Positions 1 through 9,539 of a stretch of 64,000 bases of DNA are shown in pieces. Position 1 is the first letter of the stretch. The number at the start of each line of letters is the position of its first letter. The stretch covers positions 520,163 to 584,162 of the forward strand of contig NZ_FOKT01000001.1 of NCBI RefSeq assembly GCF_900112305.1, given 5' to 3'. A program made the position numbers and the translations under genes. A model generated the notes under the pieces. It worked only from the letters and a program-made list of their open reading frames with translations. It did no database searches and had not been told where the DNA came from. Origin of the DNA: Microbulbifer thermotolerans. GTDB lineage: Bacteria; Pseudomonadota; Gammaproteobacteria; Pseudomonadales; Cellvibrionaceae.

Positions 1-1042
1 CGGGAATTACCGGGTTGACCTTGCCGGGCATGATGGACGAGCCGGGCTGCATCGGCGGCAGGTTGATTTCGTTGAGGCCGGCGCGCGGGCCACTGGAAAG
101 CAGGCGCAGGTCATTGCAGATCTTAGAGATTTTCACCGCAATGCGTTTCATTACGCCGGAGAAGATCACGAATGCGCCCGTGTCCGAAGTGGCTTCCACT
201 AAGTTTTCCGCGCAGACGAAATCGATACCGGAAATATCCGACAGAGCGGCGACCACCAATTGGCCGTAGTCGGGGTCGGTGTTGATGCCCGTGCCGATGG
301 CAGTGCCGCCCATATTGATTTCCTTGAATAGCTCTACCAGCTCTTTGACGCGGTCCACATCCTCGCGCACCGTGGCCGCAAAAGCCGCGAATTCCTGCCC
401 CAGGGTCATGGGCACGGCGTCCTGCAGCTGTGTGCGGCCCATTTTGATGACACTGGAAAATTCGGCGGCTTTTTTGTCGAACTCCTGGCACAGTTGCTCC
501 ATGGCGTCTACCAGATCGCTGTAGCTGAGCAGTATGGCCAGATTGATGGCCGTCGGATAGACGTCGTTGGTGGACTGGGAAAGGTTTACGTGATTGTTGG
601 GGTGAACCTTTTTGTAGTCTCCTTTTTCGTGGCCCAGCAGTTCCAGCGCGCGGTTGGCAATCACTTCATTGGTGTTCATATTGGTTGAAGTGCCGGCGCC
701 GCCCTGGATCATGTCCACCAGAAAGTGGTCGTGCAGTTTGCCGGCGATAATTTCGTCGCAGGCTATGCCGATAAATTCGGCCAGGTCCTTGTGCAGGTAG
801 CCGAGCTCACAGTTGGCGCGGGCGGCGGCTTTCTTGACCATGGCCAGCGCTTTCACCAGATTGGGAAAGTGGTTCAGAGTGATACCGGTAATCTGGAAAT
901 TTTCCAGAGCGCGCAGTGTCTGTATCCCGAAATAGGCGTCGGCGGGCACTTGGCGCTCGCCGAGCAGGTCCCGCTCCGGGCGGCTGGCGGAGCCAGCGGT
1001 GAACAGTGGGGTGGGTTTCAGTGTGTGAAAGTTACTGGTCAT
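1..1042 (-). CDS. aspA: Aspartate ammonia-lyase (aspartase), 3' part outside window
   Basis: Deaminates L-aspartate to fumarate and ammonia in the cytoplasm; member of the fumarase/aspartase superfamily. About 347 residues are visible from an ATG at 1042-1040; the C-terminus lies beyond position 1. The superfamily signature GSSIMPGKVNP is encoded at about 10-45 and is followed by VIP, the form seen in aspartases rather than in class II fumarases (TQCE). The substrate-loop regions GAGTSTNMNTNE and GRTQLQDAVPMTLGQE are also present. It is the last gene of a minus-strand set after an asparaginase and an XRE regulator, with a 21-base gap, so asparagine can be converted to fumarate plus two ammonia by one operon. 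Fumarase is the only serious alternative and fits less well. Confidence 0.9.
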   Translation of the reverse strand, partial: MTSNFHTLKPTPLFTAGSASRPERDLLGERQVPADAYFGIQTLRALENFQITGITLNHFPNLVKALAMVKKAAARANCELGYLHKDLAEFIGIACDEIIAGKLHDHFLVDMIQGGAGTSTNMNTNEVIANRALELLGHEKGDYKKVHPNNHVNLSQSTNDVYPTAINLAILLSYSDLVDAMEQLCQEFDKKAAEFSSVIKMGRTQLQDAVPMTLGQEFAAFAATVREDVDRVKELVELFKEINMGGTAIGTGINTDPDYGQLVVAALSDISGIDFVCAENLVEATSDTGAFVIFSGVMKRIAVKISKICNDLRLLSSGPRAGLNEINLPPMQPGSSIMPGKVNPVIP

Positions 1043-1063
1043 ACGGTTTCCTTTGGGCAATAT

Positions 1064-1879
1064 CTATAGCGGCGTGGCGAAAAAGCTCTGTGGCCCGTCG
1101 GTTGTGTTTGCGCGGATGCTTTTGCGGATATTGGGATTAATTTCCTCCGATTCCGGGCCAAAAACGCCGCACAGTTTGAGAGCGCTTCTGACACTGATGC
1201 TGCGTCCCAGGGATTCCAGTACTACCTTGGTGCAAACTGGATCGCGCCTGTCGCTGGCGGAGACCCCTAATTTGAGGCCGGACAGATAACTGACACGGCT
1301 TTTGTAGGTGGGGTAGAGAATCGTCTGCGCGATTTCATTGCGGGTCAGCGCCTCGTAGCCGATCAGAAAAATGCGCTCGGAGAGAAAAAACAGCATGCCC
1401 CGGTAGCGGGATTTGTACCACTCATCCCTGTCCGGGTAGCGCATGCGCTCGAAGCGTTGAAAGTAGTAACCGTCGCCATCGGACTCTATATGTAGAAGAC
1501 TGCGGATGATGTGATCTTGGAAAGTCATCGAGTAGTGGTACTCGAAATAGAATCCCAGATATTTGTCTGCGTGACCTTTGGAGTCCTGTGTCAGTTTTTC
1601 GATATCGGCTGCGTAGGGGGAGCGGGGCGCTTGGCGGTTGCCGGAGGTGCTGCGCACACGCACTATCTGGGCGAACTGCTCGCTCGGCATCACGATTTCG
1701 TGAGGTTCAACGCCAAAGAAATCGCAGATCTTCGCCAGGGTGTAGCGAGAGGGCTGGGTGTGGCCGCTCAGATATTTATTGAACTGCGCCCGGTTGATAC
1801 CTATGCGCCGACATACTTCCGCGATGGAGCGGTAGTAGCTGCACAGCAGGCGCAGGTTCTGTGCAAGATCACTGCTCAT
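1064..1879 (-). CDS. XRE-family helix-turn-helix regulator of the asparagine operon
   Basis: A 271-residue cytoplasmic DNA-binding protein. Residues about 5-62 form an XRE/Cro-type helix-turn-helix (EVCRRIGINRAQFNKYLSG... TLAKICDFFGVEPHEIV). The remaining 200 residues contain no domain I recognise and may bind an effector or mediate oligomerisation. The gene lies 24 bases after the asparaginase gene and 21 bases before aspA, so the three are probably cotranscribed. By position it is the obvious candidate to control asparagine/aspartate catabolism, as the smaller AnsR does for ansAB in Bacillus subtilis. That role is inferred from context, and the long C-terminal part distinguishes it from AnsR. 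Confidence 0.75.
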   Translation of the reverse strand: MSSDLAQNLRLLCSYYRSIAEVCRRIGINRAQFNKYLSGHTQPSRYTLAKICDFFGVEPHEIVMPSEQFAQIVRVRSTSGNRQAPRSPYAADIEKLTQDSKGHADKYLGFYFEYHYSMTFQDHIIRSLLHIESDGDGYYFQRFERMRYPDRDEWYKSRYRGMLFFLSERIFLIGYEALTRNEIAQTILYPTYKSRVSYLSGLKLGVSASDRRDPVCTKVVLESLGRSISVRSALKLCGVFGPESEEINPNIRKSIRANTTDGPQSFFATPL

Positions 1880-1903
1880 TGCATCGATATCCAGTGATTA
1901 ATC

Positions 1904-2911
1904 TTATGGTGTGCACTCTCCGCAGAGTGCAACCGGCATGATTTCCCGCACGCGTTCGGCGCTCATCCCCATGGCCAGCAGGTGGTTGAGTTTTGTGAAT
2001 GCGGCTTCGGTGGTCATATCCAGGCCGCCGATGACGCCAGCATCCAGCAGTGCCGAGCCGGCGGCGTATTTGCCCAGGTCCACGCGATTTTCCATGCACT
2101 GGGATACGGCCACACAGACGGTGCCGCGGTCAGTGGCTTTTTTCAGCAGTTCGGTGAAGGCCGCATTCTCTGTTGGCGCGTTGCCGGTGCCGTAGGTTTC
2201 CAGCACCAGGCCCCGGGGCTGGAATTCCAGCACCTTGCCCAGAAAAAGAGGTGACAAGCCGGGAAAGAGCTTTAGCACCACTACGCCGCCGTCCGCGTTT
2301 GCGGGGATTTGAAAGTCCTTCTCAGCCACAGCCGGCAGCAGGCTGCTGTGGTCAATATTCACTTGAATGCCGATTTCTCCCAGCAGTGGATAGTTGGGAG
2401 AGGCAAAGGCATCCAGAGAGCCGGCGCTGATTTTGATGGCCCTGTTACCGCGCAGTAGTTTGCCGTTGAAGTAGAGGCAGACTTCGTTCAGAGCTTCATC
2501 GGCACTTAACAGCAGGGCGGCGATCAGGTTGTTGTGGGCGTCGCTGCGCATTTCCCGTAGCGGAATCTGTGAACCGGTGACCAGCACCGGTTTGTTGAGT
2601 CCCCGCAGCGCAAAGGAGAGGGCGGAGGTGGTGTAGGCCATAGTGTCTGTACCGTGCAGAACCACGAAGCCATCATAGTGCTCGGCCTGGTCGCGGATGC
2701 AGGCGGCAATGCGGTACCAGTCCGCCGGCTGCATATTGGCGCTGTCGAGAAGGCGTTCAAAGGCGTGGAAATCGTATTCCGGCAGCTGATCGGCCGAACC
2801 GGCGAGCAGTTGCTGCAGTTGGATCTCTAGGTCTGCATCCGGCACATAGCCGGATGCGCTGCGACGCATACCCAAAGTACCGCCTGTATAGAGAATCAGA
2901 GTTTTTTTCAT
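1904..2911 (-). CDS. ansA: Type I (cytoplasmic) L-asparaginase
   Basis: Hydrolyses L-asparagine to aspartate and ammonia. The 335-residue protein matches E. coli AnsA in length and layout and has no signal peptide, so it is the cytoplasmic isozyme. The first catalytic loop YTGGTLG is at residues 8-14 with the nucleophilic Thr12, and the second signature HGTDT is at 86-90 with its Thr-Asp pair. The ATG at 2911 was chosen because the family starts only a few residues before the YTGGT loop; an in-frame ATG at 2938 would add nine residues. First gene of the asparaginase - XRE - aspartase unit, so its promoter should lie in the gap up to 3244. Confidence 0.9.
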   Translation of the reverse strand: MKKTLILYTGGTLGMRRSASGYVPDADLEIQLQQLLAGSADQLPEYDFHAFERLLDSANMQPADWYRIAACIRDQAEHYDGFVVLHGTDTMAYTTSALSFALRGLNKPVLVTGSQIPLREMRSDAHNNLIAALLLSADEALNEVCLYFNGKLLRGNRAIKISAGSLDAFASPNYPLLGEIGIQVNIDHSSLLPAVAEKDFQIPANADGGVVVLKLFPGLSPLFLGKVLEFQPRGLVLETYGTGNAPTENAAFTELLKKATDRGTVCVAVSQCMENRVDLGKYAAGSALLDAGVIGGLDMTTEAAFTKLNHLLAMGMSAERVREIMPVALCGECTP

Positions 2912-3244
2912 AGGTCCGCCTTCGGCCCGCTCTTTCATGGCCGCCTATTTTGCGTAAAGCCGCGCTGGGCGCAATTTCGCGCCTTGGTGGTATCTGATGC
3001 TAGTAGATGCTTTTTTTGTGTCAATTAGCGTCAGTCTCTATTGGCGGATTGGATGAGGGTGGGAAGCGAGCAATCGGTGTAAAGCGCAAAAAGGAGCGGC
3101 GACGGTGCGCAATTTTATTGACATTTTCCCCTTCATCTCAGTAAGGTTGCCGTCCTTTTATCGTTTTTTGTTGCCACTTATTGCGCTGTTGCCCAGCTCT
3201 GGTTCGACCAGCGGAGAACAGAGCTGCCTGCGCGGAGGGAAGTT
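2912..3244. other. Divergent intergenic region between ansA and hom
   Basis: A 333-base gap with no gene. It must contain the promoters of the minus-strand asparaginase operon and of hom. On the plus strand a perfect -35 hexamer TTGACA (3118-3123) is followed after 18 bases by TAAGGT (3142-3147), a weak -10. The hom ribosome binding site GGAGGG lies just before the GTG at 3245. I see no clear operator for the XRE regulator. Confidence 0.45.
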
Positions 3245-4609
3245 GTGAGCGCACCCGTCGAAGAAACCACCGAACTGGCAAAACGCCTTCAGACAGAGCA
3301 ACCGCGGCGCGCCGCGCGTATTGGTATCTGCGGTCTGGGCACGGTCGGAAGCGGCACAGTCAATGTAATGCTGCGCAACAGTGCGGAGATCGCTGCCCGT
3401 TGCGGGCGCCCGGTGGATATCGTCCAGATAGGCGCGCGCCGCGACAATCCGGCGTGTGATACCAGCGGGTTGAATGTCACCCGCGAGATCTTCGATGTAG
3501 CCAATAATCCAGATGTGGATATTCTGGTGGAGCTGATCGGCGGTACCACTGTAGCACGGGAGTTGGTGCTGGCTGCCATTGACAGCGGCAAGCATGTGGT
3601 CACCGCCAACAAGGCACTGATCGCCGAACACGGCAATGAACTCTTTGCCGCCGCGGCGGAAAAGGGCGTGACCATCGCCTACGAGGCCGCCGTGGCGGGT
3701 GGCATCCCTATTATCAAGTCCCTGCGTGAGGGGCTGGCGGGTAACCGCATCCAGTGGCTGGCGGGGATTATCAACGGCACTGGCAACTATATCCTCACCG
3801 AAATGCGCGACAAAGGCCGCAGTTTTGAAGAGGCTTTGGCCCAGGCGCAGGCCCTGGGCTACGCCGAGGCCGACCCCACCTTTGATGTCGAGGGTATAGA
3901 CGCGGCGCACAAGCTGGTGATCATGGCTTCTCTGGCCTTTGCCATCCCCCTGGCGTTCGACAAAGTTTATACCGAGGGCATCAGCCGCATTTCCATAGAG
4001 GATATCCGCTATGCGGACGAACTCGGCTACTGCATCAAGCATATCGGGTTGGCGCGGCGCACCGAGGCTGGTGTCGAGTTGCGGGTGCACCCGACTTTGA
4101 TCCCTCAGCGGCGCCTTATCGCCAACGTGGATGGTGTCATGAACGCGGTGTTGGTCAATGGCGATGCCGTGGGGCCCACGCTCTACTATGGTGCCGGCGC
4201 CGGTGCAGAGGCCACCGCCTCGGCGGTGATCGCAGATATTGTCGATGTGGCGCGCACACTAGAGGCCGACCCCTGCCAGCGAGTACCCGCTGCCGGTGTG
4301 GCAGAGGGCAATCAGGATGGCCCCCGGGTGCTGCCGATGGAAGAAGTGCTCACCAGCTACTATCTCCGCATTTCCGCACAGGACAAGCCCGGTGTCATGT
4401 CCCAGGTAGCGAAGATCTGCAGTGACCAGGGTATCAGTATCGAGGCACTGATCCAGCACGAGCCCGCCGAGGGGGAGACCCTGGTGCCGGTGGTAATACT
4501 CACCAGTCGCGCCAAGGAGGCCAGCTTGCGCGAGGCAGTGGCGCAAATTGAGGCGCTGGACACTGTCGAAGGTGAGGTGGTGCGGATTCGTGTAGAGCCG
4601 CTCGGTTGA
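3245..4609 (+). CDS. hom: Homoserine dehydrogenase
   Basis: NAD(P)H-dependent reduction of aspartate semialdehyde to homoserine, the branch step to threonine and methionine. Of 454 residues, the first 25 or so are an unusual polar extension before the Rossmann motif GICGLGTVGSGT. The catalytic domain follows (EAAVAGGIPIIKSLREGLAGN, IINGTGNYIL), and a C-terminal ACT domain (about 365-450, YYLRISAQDKPGVMSQVAKI) is the usual site of threonine feedback. The GTG at 3245 is preceded by a strong GGAGGG and no in-frame ATG occurs before the Rossmann fold, which supports this start. It is a stand-alone enzyme, not fused to aspartokinase, and is followed by thrC as in Pseudomonas. Confidence 0.95.
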   Translation: MSAPVEETTELAKRLQTEQPRRAARIGICGLGTVGSGTVNVMLRNSAEIAARCGRPVDIVQIGARRDNPACDTSGLNVTREIFDVANNPDVDILVELIGGTTVARELVLAAIDSGKHVVTANKALIAEHGNELFAAAAEKGVTIAYEAAVAGGIPIIKSLREGLAGNRIQWLAGIINGTGNYILTEMRDKGRSFEEALAQAQALGYAEADPTFDVEGIDAAHKLVIMASLAFAIPLAFDKVYTEGISRISIEDIRYADELGYCIKHIGLARRTEAGVELRVHPTLIPQRRLIANVDGVMNAVLVNGDAVGPTLYYGAGAGAEATASAVIADIVDVARTLEADPCQRVPAAGVAEGNQDGPRVLPMEEVLTSYYLRISAQDKPGVMSQVAKICSDQGISIEALIQHEPAEGETLVPVVILTSRAKEASLREAVAQIEALDTVEGEVVRIRVEPLG

Positions 4610-4713
4610 TCCGCAAATCTTGGGCAGGCCCCCGTCTGGGCCGGACCCGGCAGCAGCGGTAAACCGGCCGCTGCCGGAAAGAATTCTGTATTTGATTGGT
4701 ACCAATAAGCATC

Positions 4714-6108
4714 GTGAAATTTATCAGCACCCGCGGCCGCGCGCCGTCACTCTCCTTTGCCGATACAGTACTCACCGGCCTCGCCAGTGATGGCGGTCTC
4801 TATGTGCCGGAATCCCTGCCGGCGTTTTCCCGTGAGGAAATCGCGTCCATGGCGGGCCTGGACTACCGCGAACTGGCTTTCCGCATCATGCAACCCTTTG
4901 TCGGCAGTGACGTCAGCGAAGAGGAATTGCGCGGCATTATCGATCGTTCGTACAGCACATTCCGCCACAGTGCCATAGCGCCGCTGGTGCAGACGGATAC
5001 CAATGAATGGATATTGGAGTTGTTCCACGGCCCGACACTGGCCTTCAAGGATTTTGCTCTGCAGTTTCTCGGCCAGCTGTTCGATCTCCTGCTGAAGAAG
5101 CGCGGTGAGCGCGTTGTGGTGATGGGCGCTACTTCTGGCGATACCGGTTCAGCCGCGATCGAAGGCTGCAGGCACTGTGAAAATATCGATATTTTTATCC
5201 TGCACCCGCACAACCGCGTGTCGGAAGTGCAGCGTCGGCAGATGACCACGGTGCTGTCGGACAATGTGTTCAATATTGCCTTGGAGGGCAACTTCGACGA
5301 CTGTCAGAATATGGTCAAGGCCAGTTTCGCCGAGCAGTCGTTCCTGCCCGATGGCCGTCGCCTAGTGGCGGTCAATTCCATCAACTGGGCGCGCATCATG
5401 GCGCAGATCGTCTACTACTTTTACGCCGCCCTGCGCCTGGGGGCACCACAGCGGACAGTCAATTTTTCGGTCCCCACCGGCAACTTCGGCGATATTTTTG
5501 CCGGTTACCTGGCACGGCAGATGGGGCTCCCCATCGGCCAGCTGGTGATCGCCACCAATGCAAACGATATCCTGCACCGTTGTATCAGTGACAACGACCA
5601 CTCCCCCAGGCCGCTAGTGCACAGCTTGTCGCCCAGTATGGACATCATGGTGTCCAGCAATTTCGAGCGTTTGCTTTTTGACCTCTACGGCCGTGACGGC
5701 GCTGCGGTAGCGGCCCTGTTGGCGGATCGCAGTGCCCCCATGCACCTGAGTAAGGAAGCCCTGGACAGGGCGCGGGAGTTATTCTCCTCTTATCGAGTGG
5801 ACGATACGCGCACCGTGGAAGTGATACGGGCGGTGTACGAATCGAGCGGCTATCTGCTCGATCCGCATACGGCGATCGGTGTAGAGGCGGCGCGCCAGGT
5901 GCGCAGAGCGGAGGACCAGCCCATGGTTTGCCTCTCCACCGCGCATCCGGCAAAATTCCCTCAGGCGGTGGCCCGTGCGCTGCCAACACAGGAAATTCCC
6001 CTGCCGACCCATATGCAGGATTTGTTTCGGCGCGAGGAGCGTATGAAGGTTCTGCCCAACGACCTCAAGCGGGTCCACGAATTTATGGCAATGGCGCTCG
6101 GCGGGTGA
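4714..6108 (+). CDS. thrC: Threonine synthase
   Basis: PLP enzyme converting O-phosphohomoserine to threonine. The protein is 464 residues, typical of the long fungal/proteobacterial type. It begins KFISTRGRAPSLSFADTVL, the standard N-terminus of the family; for that reason the GTG at 4714 is preferred over the upstream TTG at 4696, although no strong ribosome binding site is visible. The PLP lysine is Lys112 in GPTLAFKDFALQ, and the phosphate loop is in GATSGDTGSAA. It follows hom after 104 bases; that gap contains a GC-rich imperfect hairpin without a T-tract. Confidence 0.95.
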   Translation: MKFISTRGRAPSLSFADTVLTGLASDGGLYVPESLPAFSREEIASMAGLDYRELAFRIMQPFVGSDVSEEELRGIIDRSYSTFRHSAIAPLVQTDTNEWILELFHGPTLAFKDFALQFLGQLFDLLLKKRGERVVVMGATSGDTGSAAIEGCRHCENIDIFILHPHNRVSEVQRRQMTTVLSDNVFNIALEGNFDDCQNMVKASFAEQSFLPDGRRLVAVNSINWARIMAQIVYYFYAALRLGAPQRTVNFSVPTGNFGDIFAGYLARQMGLPIGQLVIATNANDILHRCISDNDHSPRPLVHSLSPSMDIMVSSNFERLLFDLYGRDGAAVAALLADRSAPMHLSKEALDRARELFSSYRVDDTRTVEVIRAVYESSGYLLDPHTAIGVEAARQVRRAEDQPMVCLSTAHPAKFPQAVARALPTQEIPLPTHMQDLFRREERMKVLPNDLKRVHEFMAMALGG

Positions 6109-6173
6109 CAGCCAACCTGTAGTAGGGGCGGGCCGAATACCCTTGCCCTCACTGCGAAATTTGCTGAGCAAGA

Positions 6174-7901
6174 ATGAATACAAGAATTCAGCGGCGGCCA
6201 GTGGATTTGTCCACTGGCCGTTTTGCTTCTGATACCCCCAAAATTCTGCAGCGGGTGCTGCTCGGTCGCGGAGTCACTTCCGAGGCGGAACTGGACCACC
6301 GTTTAGCCAGGCTGCATCCACCCCAGACCATGCGCGGTGTGGACACCGCCGTGCGCCTGATTGCCGAAGCGATTCGGGCGCAGGAAAAAATACTGATTGT
6401 CGGTGACTTCGATGCCGACGGCGCCACTAGCAGTACCCTGGCGGTGTTAGCTCTCGGTGCCATGGGTGCGGCGAGTGTCGATTTCCTGGTTCCCAATCGT
6501 TTTGATTACGGCTACGGCCTGACACCGGAAATCGTGATGGTGGCAAAGGAATATGAGCCCGCTCTGCTGATTACCGTCGATAACGGTATCAGCTCCATAG
6601 ACGGCGTGGCCGCGGCCAAGGCCTCCGGTATGAAGGTGGTTGTCACCGATCACCATTTGCCGGGAGAACAATTGCCCGATGCCGATGCGATCGTCAATCC
6701 CAACCAGCCGGGTTGCCAGTTCCCAAGTAAAAATCTGGCCGGTGTGGGGGTCATTTTTTATTTGCTCAGCCGCCTGCGCACCGCCCTGGTGGAGAGCGGC
6801 TGGTTCGCGGATCAAGGTATCAGCCCGCCCAATATGGCCGACTACCTGGATCTGGTGGCGCTGGGCACAGTCGCTGACTTGGTACCGCTGGATCACAATA
6901 ACCGTATTTTGGTGCACCAGGGTATTGCCCGCATCCGCGCGGGCCGCTGCCGGCCCGGGATCGCCGCCCTGCTGGAAGTGGCCGGGCGGGATCAGCGCAG
7001 ACTGTCCACGACAGATATCGGTTTTATCCTCGGTCCGCGTATCAATGCCGCCGGGCGCCTGGATGACATAGGTACCGGTATCCGCTGCCTGCTGACCCGC
7101 GATCCATCCGAGGCCCGTGAACTGGCCGCGGAACTGGACGCCCTCAATCGCGACCGCAAGGCGATAGAGCAGGGCATGCAGCGCGAAGCCATGGCGGCGC
7201 TGGAAAAGCTGCAGCTGGAGGGCGAGATCCCTTGGAGCCTGTGCCTGTATGATGAAAACTGGCACCAGGGTGTGGTTGGCATTCTCGCCAGTCGCATCAA
7301 GGAAAAATTTCACCGTCCAGTGATCGCCTTTGCGGACGGGGACAACGGTCTGATCAAGGGGTCCGCCCGTTCGATTCCGGGATTGCATATCCGCGATACC
7401 CTGAGCGACGTGGACGCAGCCCACCCCAAGCTGATTACCAAGTTCGGCGGCCACGCCATGGCCGCTGGACTCAGCCTGCCGGCGGAGAAGTTTCCCGCGT
7501 TTGTAGATGCCTTTGAAGCGGCGGTGCGCAATCGACTGACAGAAAAGCAGCTGCAGGCGGTGATTGACTCCGATGGCGAATTGGAGCCGCACGAATTTAC
7601 ACTGCAGACGGCTGCGACCCTGCGCGCCTGTGCGCCCTGGGGACAGGCGTTCCCCGAGCCGTTGTTCGATGGTGAATTCCTGTTGCTGCAGCAGCGTATT
7701 GTCGGCGAGCGCCACCTGAAAATGGTCCTTGCCCCGTTGCAAAGTCCGCAGCAGGCACTGGATGCCATCGCCTTCAATGTGGATACGGAGCAGTGGCCGC
7801 GGCCAGTGGATAGGGTCCGGGTGGCTTACAAGCTCGATATCAACGAATTCCGCGGCCGTGAATCCCTGCAATTGTTGGTAACTTATCTCGAAGCGATGTG
7901 A
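6174..7901 (+). CDS. recJ: Single-stranded-DNA-specific exonuclease RecJ
   Basis: 5'-3' exonuclease on single-stranded DNA, used in RecF-pathway recombination and in mismatch and base-excision repair. The protein has 575 residues, the normal RecJ length. DHH-family metal motifs are present: DFDADG at 78-83 (motif I), the DN pair in TVDNG near 134 and DHH at 157-159. DHHA1 motifs follow at about 400-460 (GSARSIPG, KFGGHAMAAGL), then a C-terminal OB-like domain. It starts 65 bases after thrC with a weak ribosome binding site. Together with hom-thrC this reproduces a neighbourhood seen in pseudomonads. Confidence 0.95.
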   Translation: MNTRIQRRPVDLSTGRFASDTPKILQRVLLGRGVTSEAELDHRLARLHPPQTMRGVDTAVRLIAEAIRAQEKILIVGDFDADGATSSTLAVLALGAMGAASVDFLVPNRFDYGYGLTPEIVMVAKEYEPALLITVDNGISSIDGVAAAKASGMKVVVTDHHLPGEQLPDADAIVNPNQPGCQFPSKNLAGVGVIFYLLSRLRTALVESGWFADQGISPPNMADYLDLVALGTVADLVPLDHNNRILVHQGIARIRAGRCRPGIAALLEVAGRDQRRLSTTDIGFILGPRINAAGRLDDIGTGIRCLLTRDPSEARELAAELDALNRDRKAIEQGMQREAMAALEKLQLEGEIPWSLCLYDENWHQGVVGILASRIKEKFHRPVIAFADGDNGLIKGSARSIPGLHIRDTLSDVDAAHPKLITKFGGHAMAAGLSLPAEKFPAFVDAFEAAVRNRLTEKQLQAVIDSDGELEPHEFTLQTAATLRACAPWGQAFPEPLFDGEFLLLQQRIVGERHLKMVLAPLQSPQQALDAIAFNVDTEQWPRPVDRVRVAYKLDINEFRGRESLQLLVTYLEAM

Positions 7902-7963
7902 TGCGACCTGTGGGGTAAACACGGGCGCTGTGCTCAAAACTCTATTTTTTTCCAAGTGATAGT

Positions 7964-8872
7964 ATGAAAGGACAACAGGCGAAAGCCGAATTACTGCTGC
8001 TGTTTGCCGCTTTTTTCTGGGGGCTGGCTTTTGTCCCACAAAAGGTGGCGATGGAATATATGCCACCGCTGGCGTTCAACGCCTGGCGCTTTCTGCTCGG
8101 TGGCTTGATTCTGATTCCCCTGGTTTACTGGCTTTCGTCCCGCCGCGAGGTGGCGACACCGGAGGCGGGCACCCAGATAAAAAGCCGCTGGCGCGACAGT
8201 TTTGCCGGCGGAGCGATACTGGGATTTTGGCTGTTCCTCGGCGCGGCGCTGCAACAGTGGGGACTGGTATATACCAGTGCCGGGCGCGCCGGTTTTATTT
8301 CCGGTATGGAAATGCTGCTGGTGTCGTTAATTGGGCTCTCCCTGGGAATTGCCACCAACCGCTGGACCTGGGCAGGTATCGGGGTGGCACTGGCGGGCCT
8401 CTATGTGCTGGGAGACTTTTCCCAGGAATCACAGATGATCGGTGATCTGCTGGTCTTCGCCGGCGCCTTCGCCTTTGCGATACAGGTACTGACTGCGGAC
8501 CGGTTGGTAAAACGCCGCCACGCACTGCGCCTGGCCGCGGTGCAGTTTATCTTCTGCGGCCTCTTTTCCACGCTGGCGTCACTGTTGGTGGAAGATGCCA
8601 GTCTGCAGGGCGCGGTGGACGCCGCCTGGCCCATCGCCTATATGATGATCTTCTCCACCGCGGTGGCATTCACCTTCCAGCTGCTGGGACTGCGTCACGC
8701 GGCCACCTCTCACGCCACGGTGATAATGAGTTTGGAGTCGGTATTCGCCCTGCTAGCGGGTTGGATGATCCTTGGGGAGGTATTCAGCGGGCATGAGCTG
8801 CTCGGCTGCGGTTTGATGCTCGCCGGAATGCTATTGAGCCGCTATGGGACTCACGCGGGAAGTCATCACTGA
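7964..8872 (+). CDS. DMT-superfamily (EamA) permease
   Basis: A 302-residue inner-membrane protein with about ten hydrophobic segments and two EamA repeats, the layout of drug/metabolite transporters. The first repeat begins LLLFAAFFWGLAFVPQKVAMEYMPP; the second contains the conserved SLESVFALLAGWMILGE segment near residue 265. Substrate unknown; family members export amino acids, purines or other metabolites. Its stop codon overlaps the start of the next gene (TGATG), so it is translationally coupled to a LysE/RhtB-family exporter, and both may handle amino-acid efflux. Confidence 0.85.
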   Translation: MKGQQAKAELLLLFAAFFWGLAFVPQKVAMEYMPPLAFNAWRFLLGGLILIPLVYWLSSRREVATPEAGTQIKSRWRDSFAGGAILGFWLFLGAALQQWGLVYTSAGRAGFISGMEMLLVSLIGLSLGIATNRWTWAGIGVALAGLYVLGDFSQESQMIGDLLVFAGAFAFAIQVLTADRLVKRRHALRLAAVQFIFCGLFSTLASLLVEDASLQGAVDAAWPIAYMMIFSTAVAFTFQLLGLRHAATSHATVIMSLESVFALLAGWMILGEVFSGHELLGCGLMLAGMLLSRYGTHAGSHH

Positions 8873-9504
8873 TGGACGTGATCGACTTTTCGCTGCTAGT
8901 GCTGTTTGTGCCGACATTTTTCTTCGTATCGGTGACTCCGGGGCTTTGCATGACCCTGGCGCTGACCATGGGAATGACGCTGGGGGTGCGCCGCACCCTG
9001 TGGATGATGGCCGGGGAGTTGACCGGAGTGGCATTGGTGGCGGTGACCGCGGTACTGGGAATCGCAGCCCTGATGCTCAAGTACCCCGGCGCCTTTCAGA
9101 TATTCAAATACTGTGGTGGTGCTTATCTGGCCTGGCTCGGTCTGCAGATGTGGCGCGCCCGGGGGCACATGGCCATTGCGACATCGAAGGAGGGGGCCGC
9201 GGCGCCGCCCACCCGCGGGGCGCTGGCGGCCCAGGGATTTATCACCGCAGTGGCCAATCCCAAGGGGTGGGCCTTCTTTATCGCGTTGTTACCCCCCTTT
9301 ATCAGCGACAGTCGGCCCCTGGCGCCGCAGCTGGCAGTCCTGGTTGCTATCATTTTGCTGTTGGAATCCCTGTGCCTGTTGATTTACGCTGGTGGTGGCC
9401 GCACCCTGAGCCGCCTGTTGGCCAGAGGCGACAACCTGCGATTGATCAACCGCATTGCCGGCAGCTTGATGATGGGCGTCGGTATCTGGCTCGCATTTGG
9501 TTGA
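8872..9504 (+). CDS. LysE/RhtB-family amino-acid exporter
   Basis: A 210-residue inner-membrane protein with about six hydrophobic segments. The family signature lies at the start (FFFVSVTPGLCMTLALTMGM), and a conserved loop reads FITAVANPKGWAFFIALLP near residue 135. Members export homoserine, threonine, lysine and related amino acids. Because hom and thrC are close upstream, homoserine or threonine is a reasonable guess, but specificity cannot be read from the sequence. It overlaps the preceding EamA gene by one base and the following lipoprotein gene starts 35 bases downstream. Confidence 0.85.
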   Translation: MDVIDFSLLVLFVPTFFFVSVTPGLCMTLALTMGMTLGVRRTLWMMAGELTGVALVAVTAVLGIAALMLKYPGAFQIFKYCGGAYLAWLGLQMWRARGHMAIATSKEGAAAPPTRGALAAQGFITAVANPKGWAFFIALLPPFISDSRPLAPQLAVLVAIILLLESLCLLIYAGGGRTLSRLLARGDNLRLINRIAGSLMMGVGIWLAFG

Positions 9505-9539
9505 TTGCAGAACTCACCAGCTTTATGGAGGAAGCACAA

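Noticed and set aside
1..1042. Class II fumarase
   Set aside because: The signature is followed by VIP as in aspartases, and the gene is in an operon with asparaginase.
4619..4680. Attenuator before thrC
   Set aside because: A GC-rich imperfect hairpin is present, but there is no leader peptide with threonine codons and no T-tract.
6447..8066. A 539-codon minus-strand open frame
   Set aside because: Antisense to recJ, whose DHH and DHHA1 motifs are intact.
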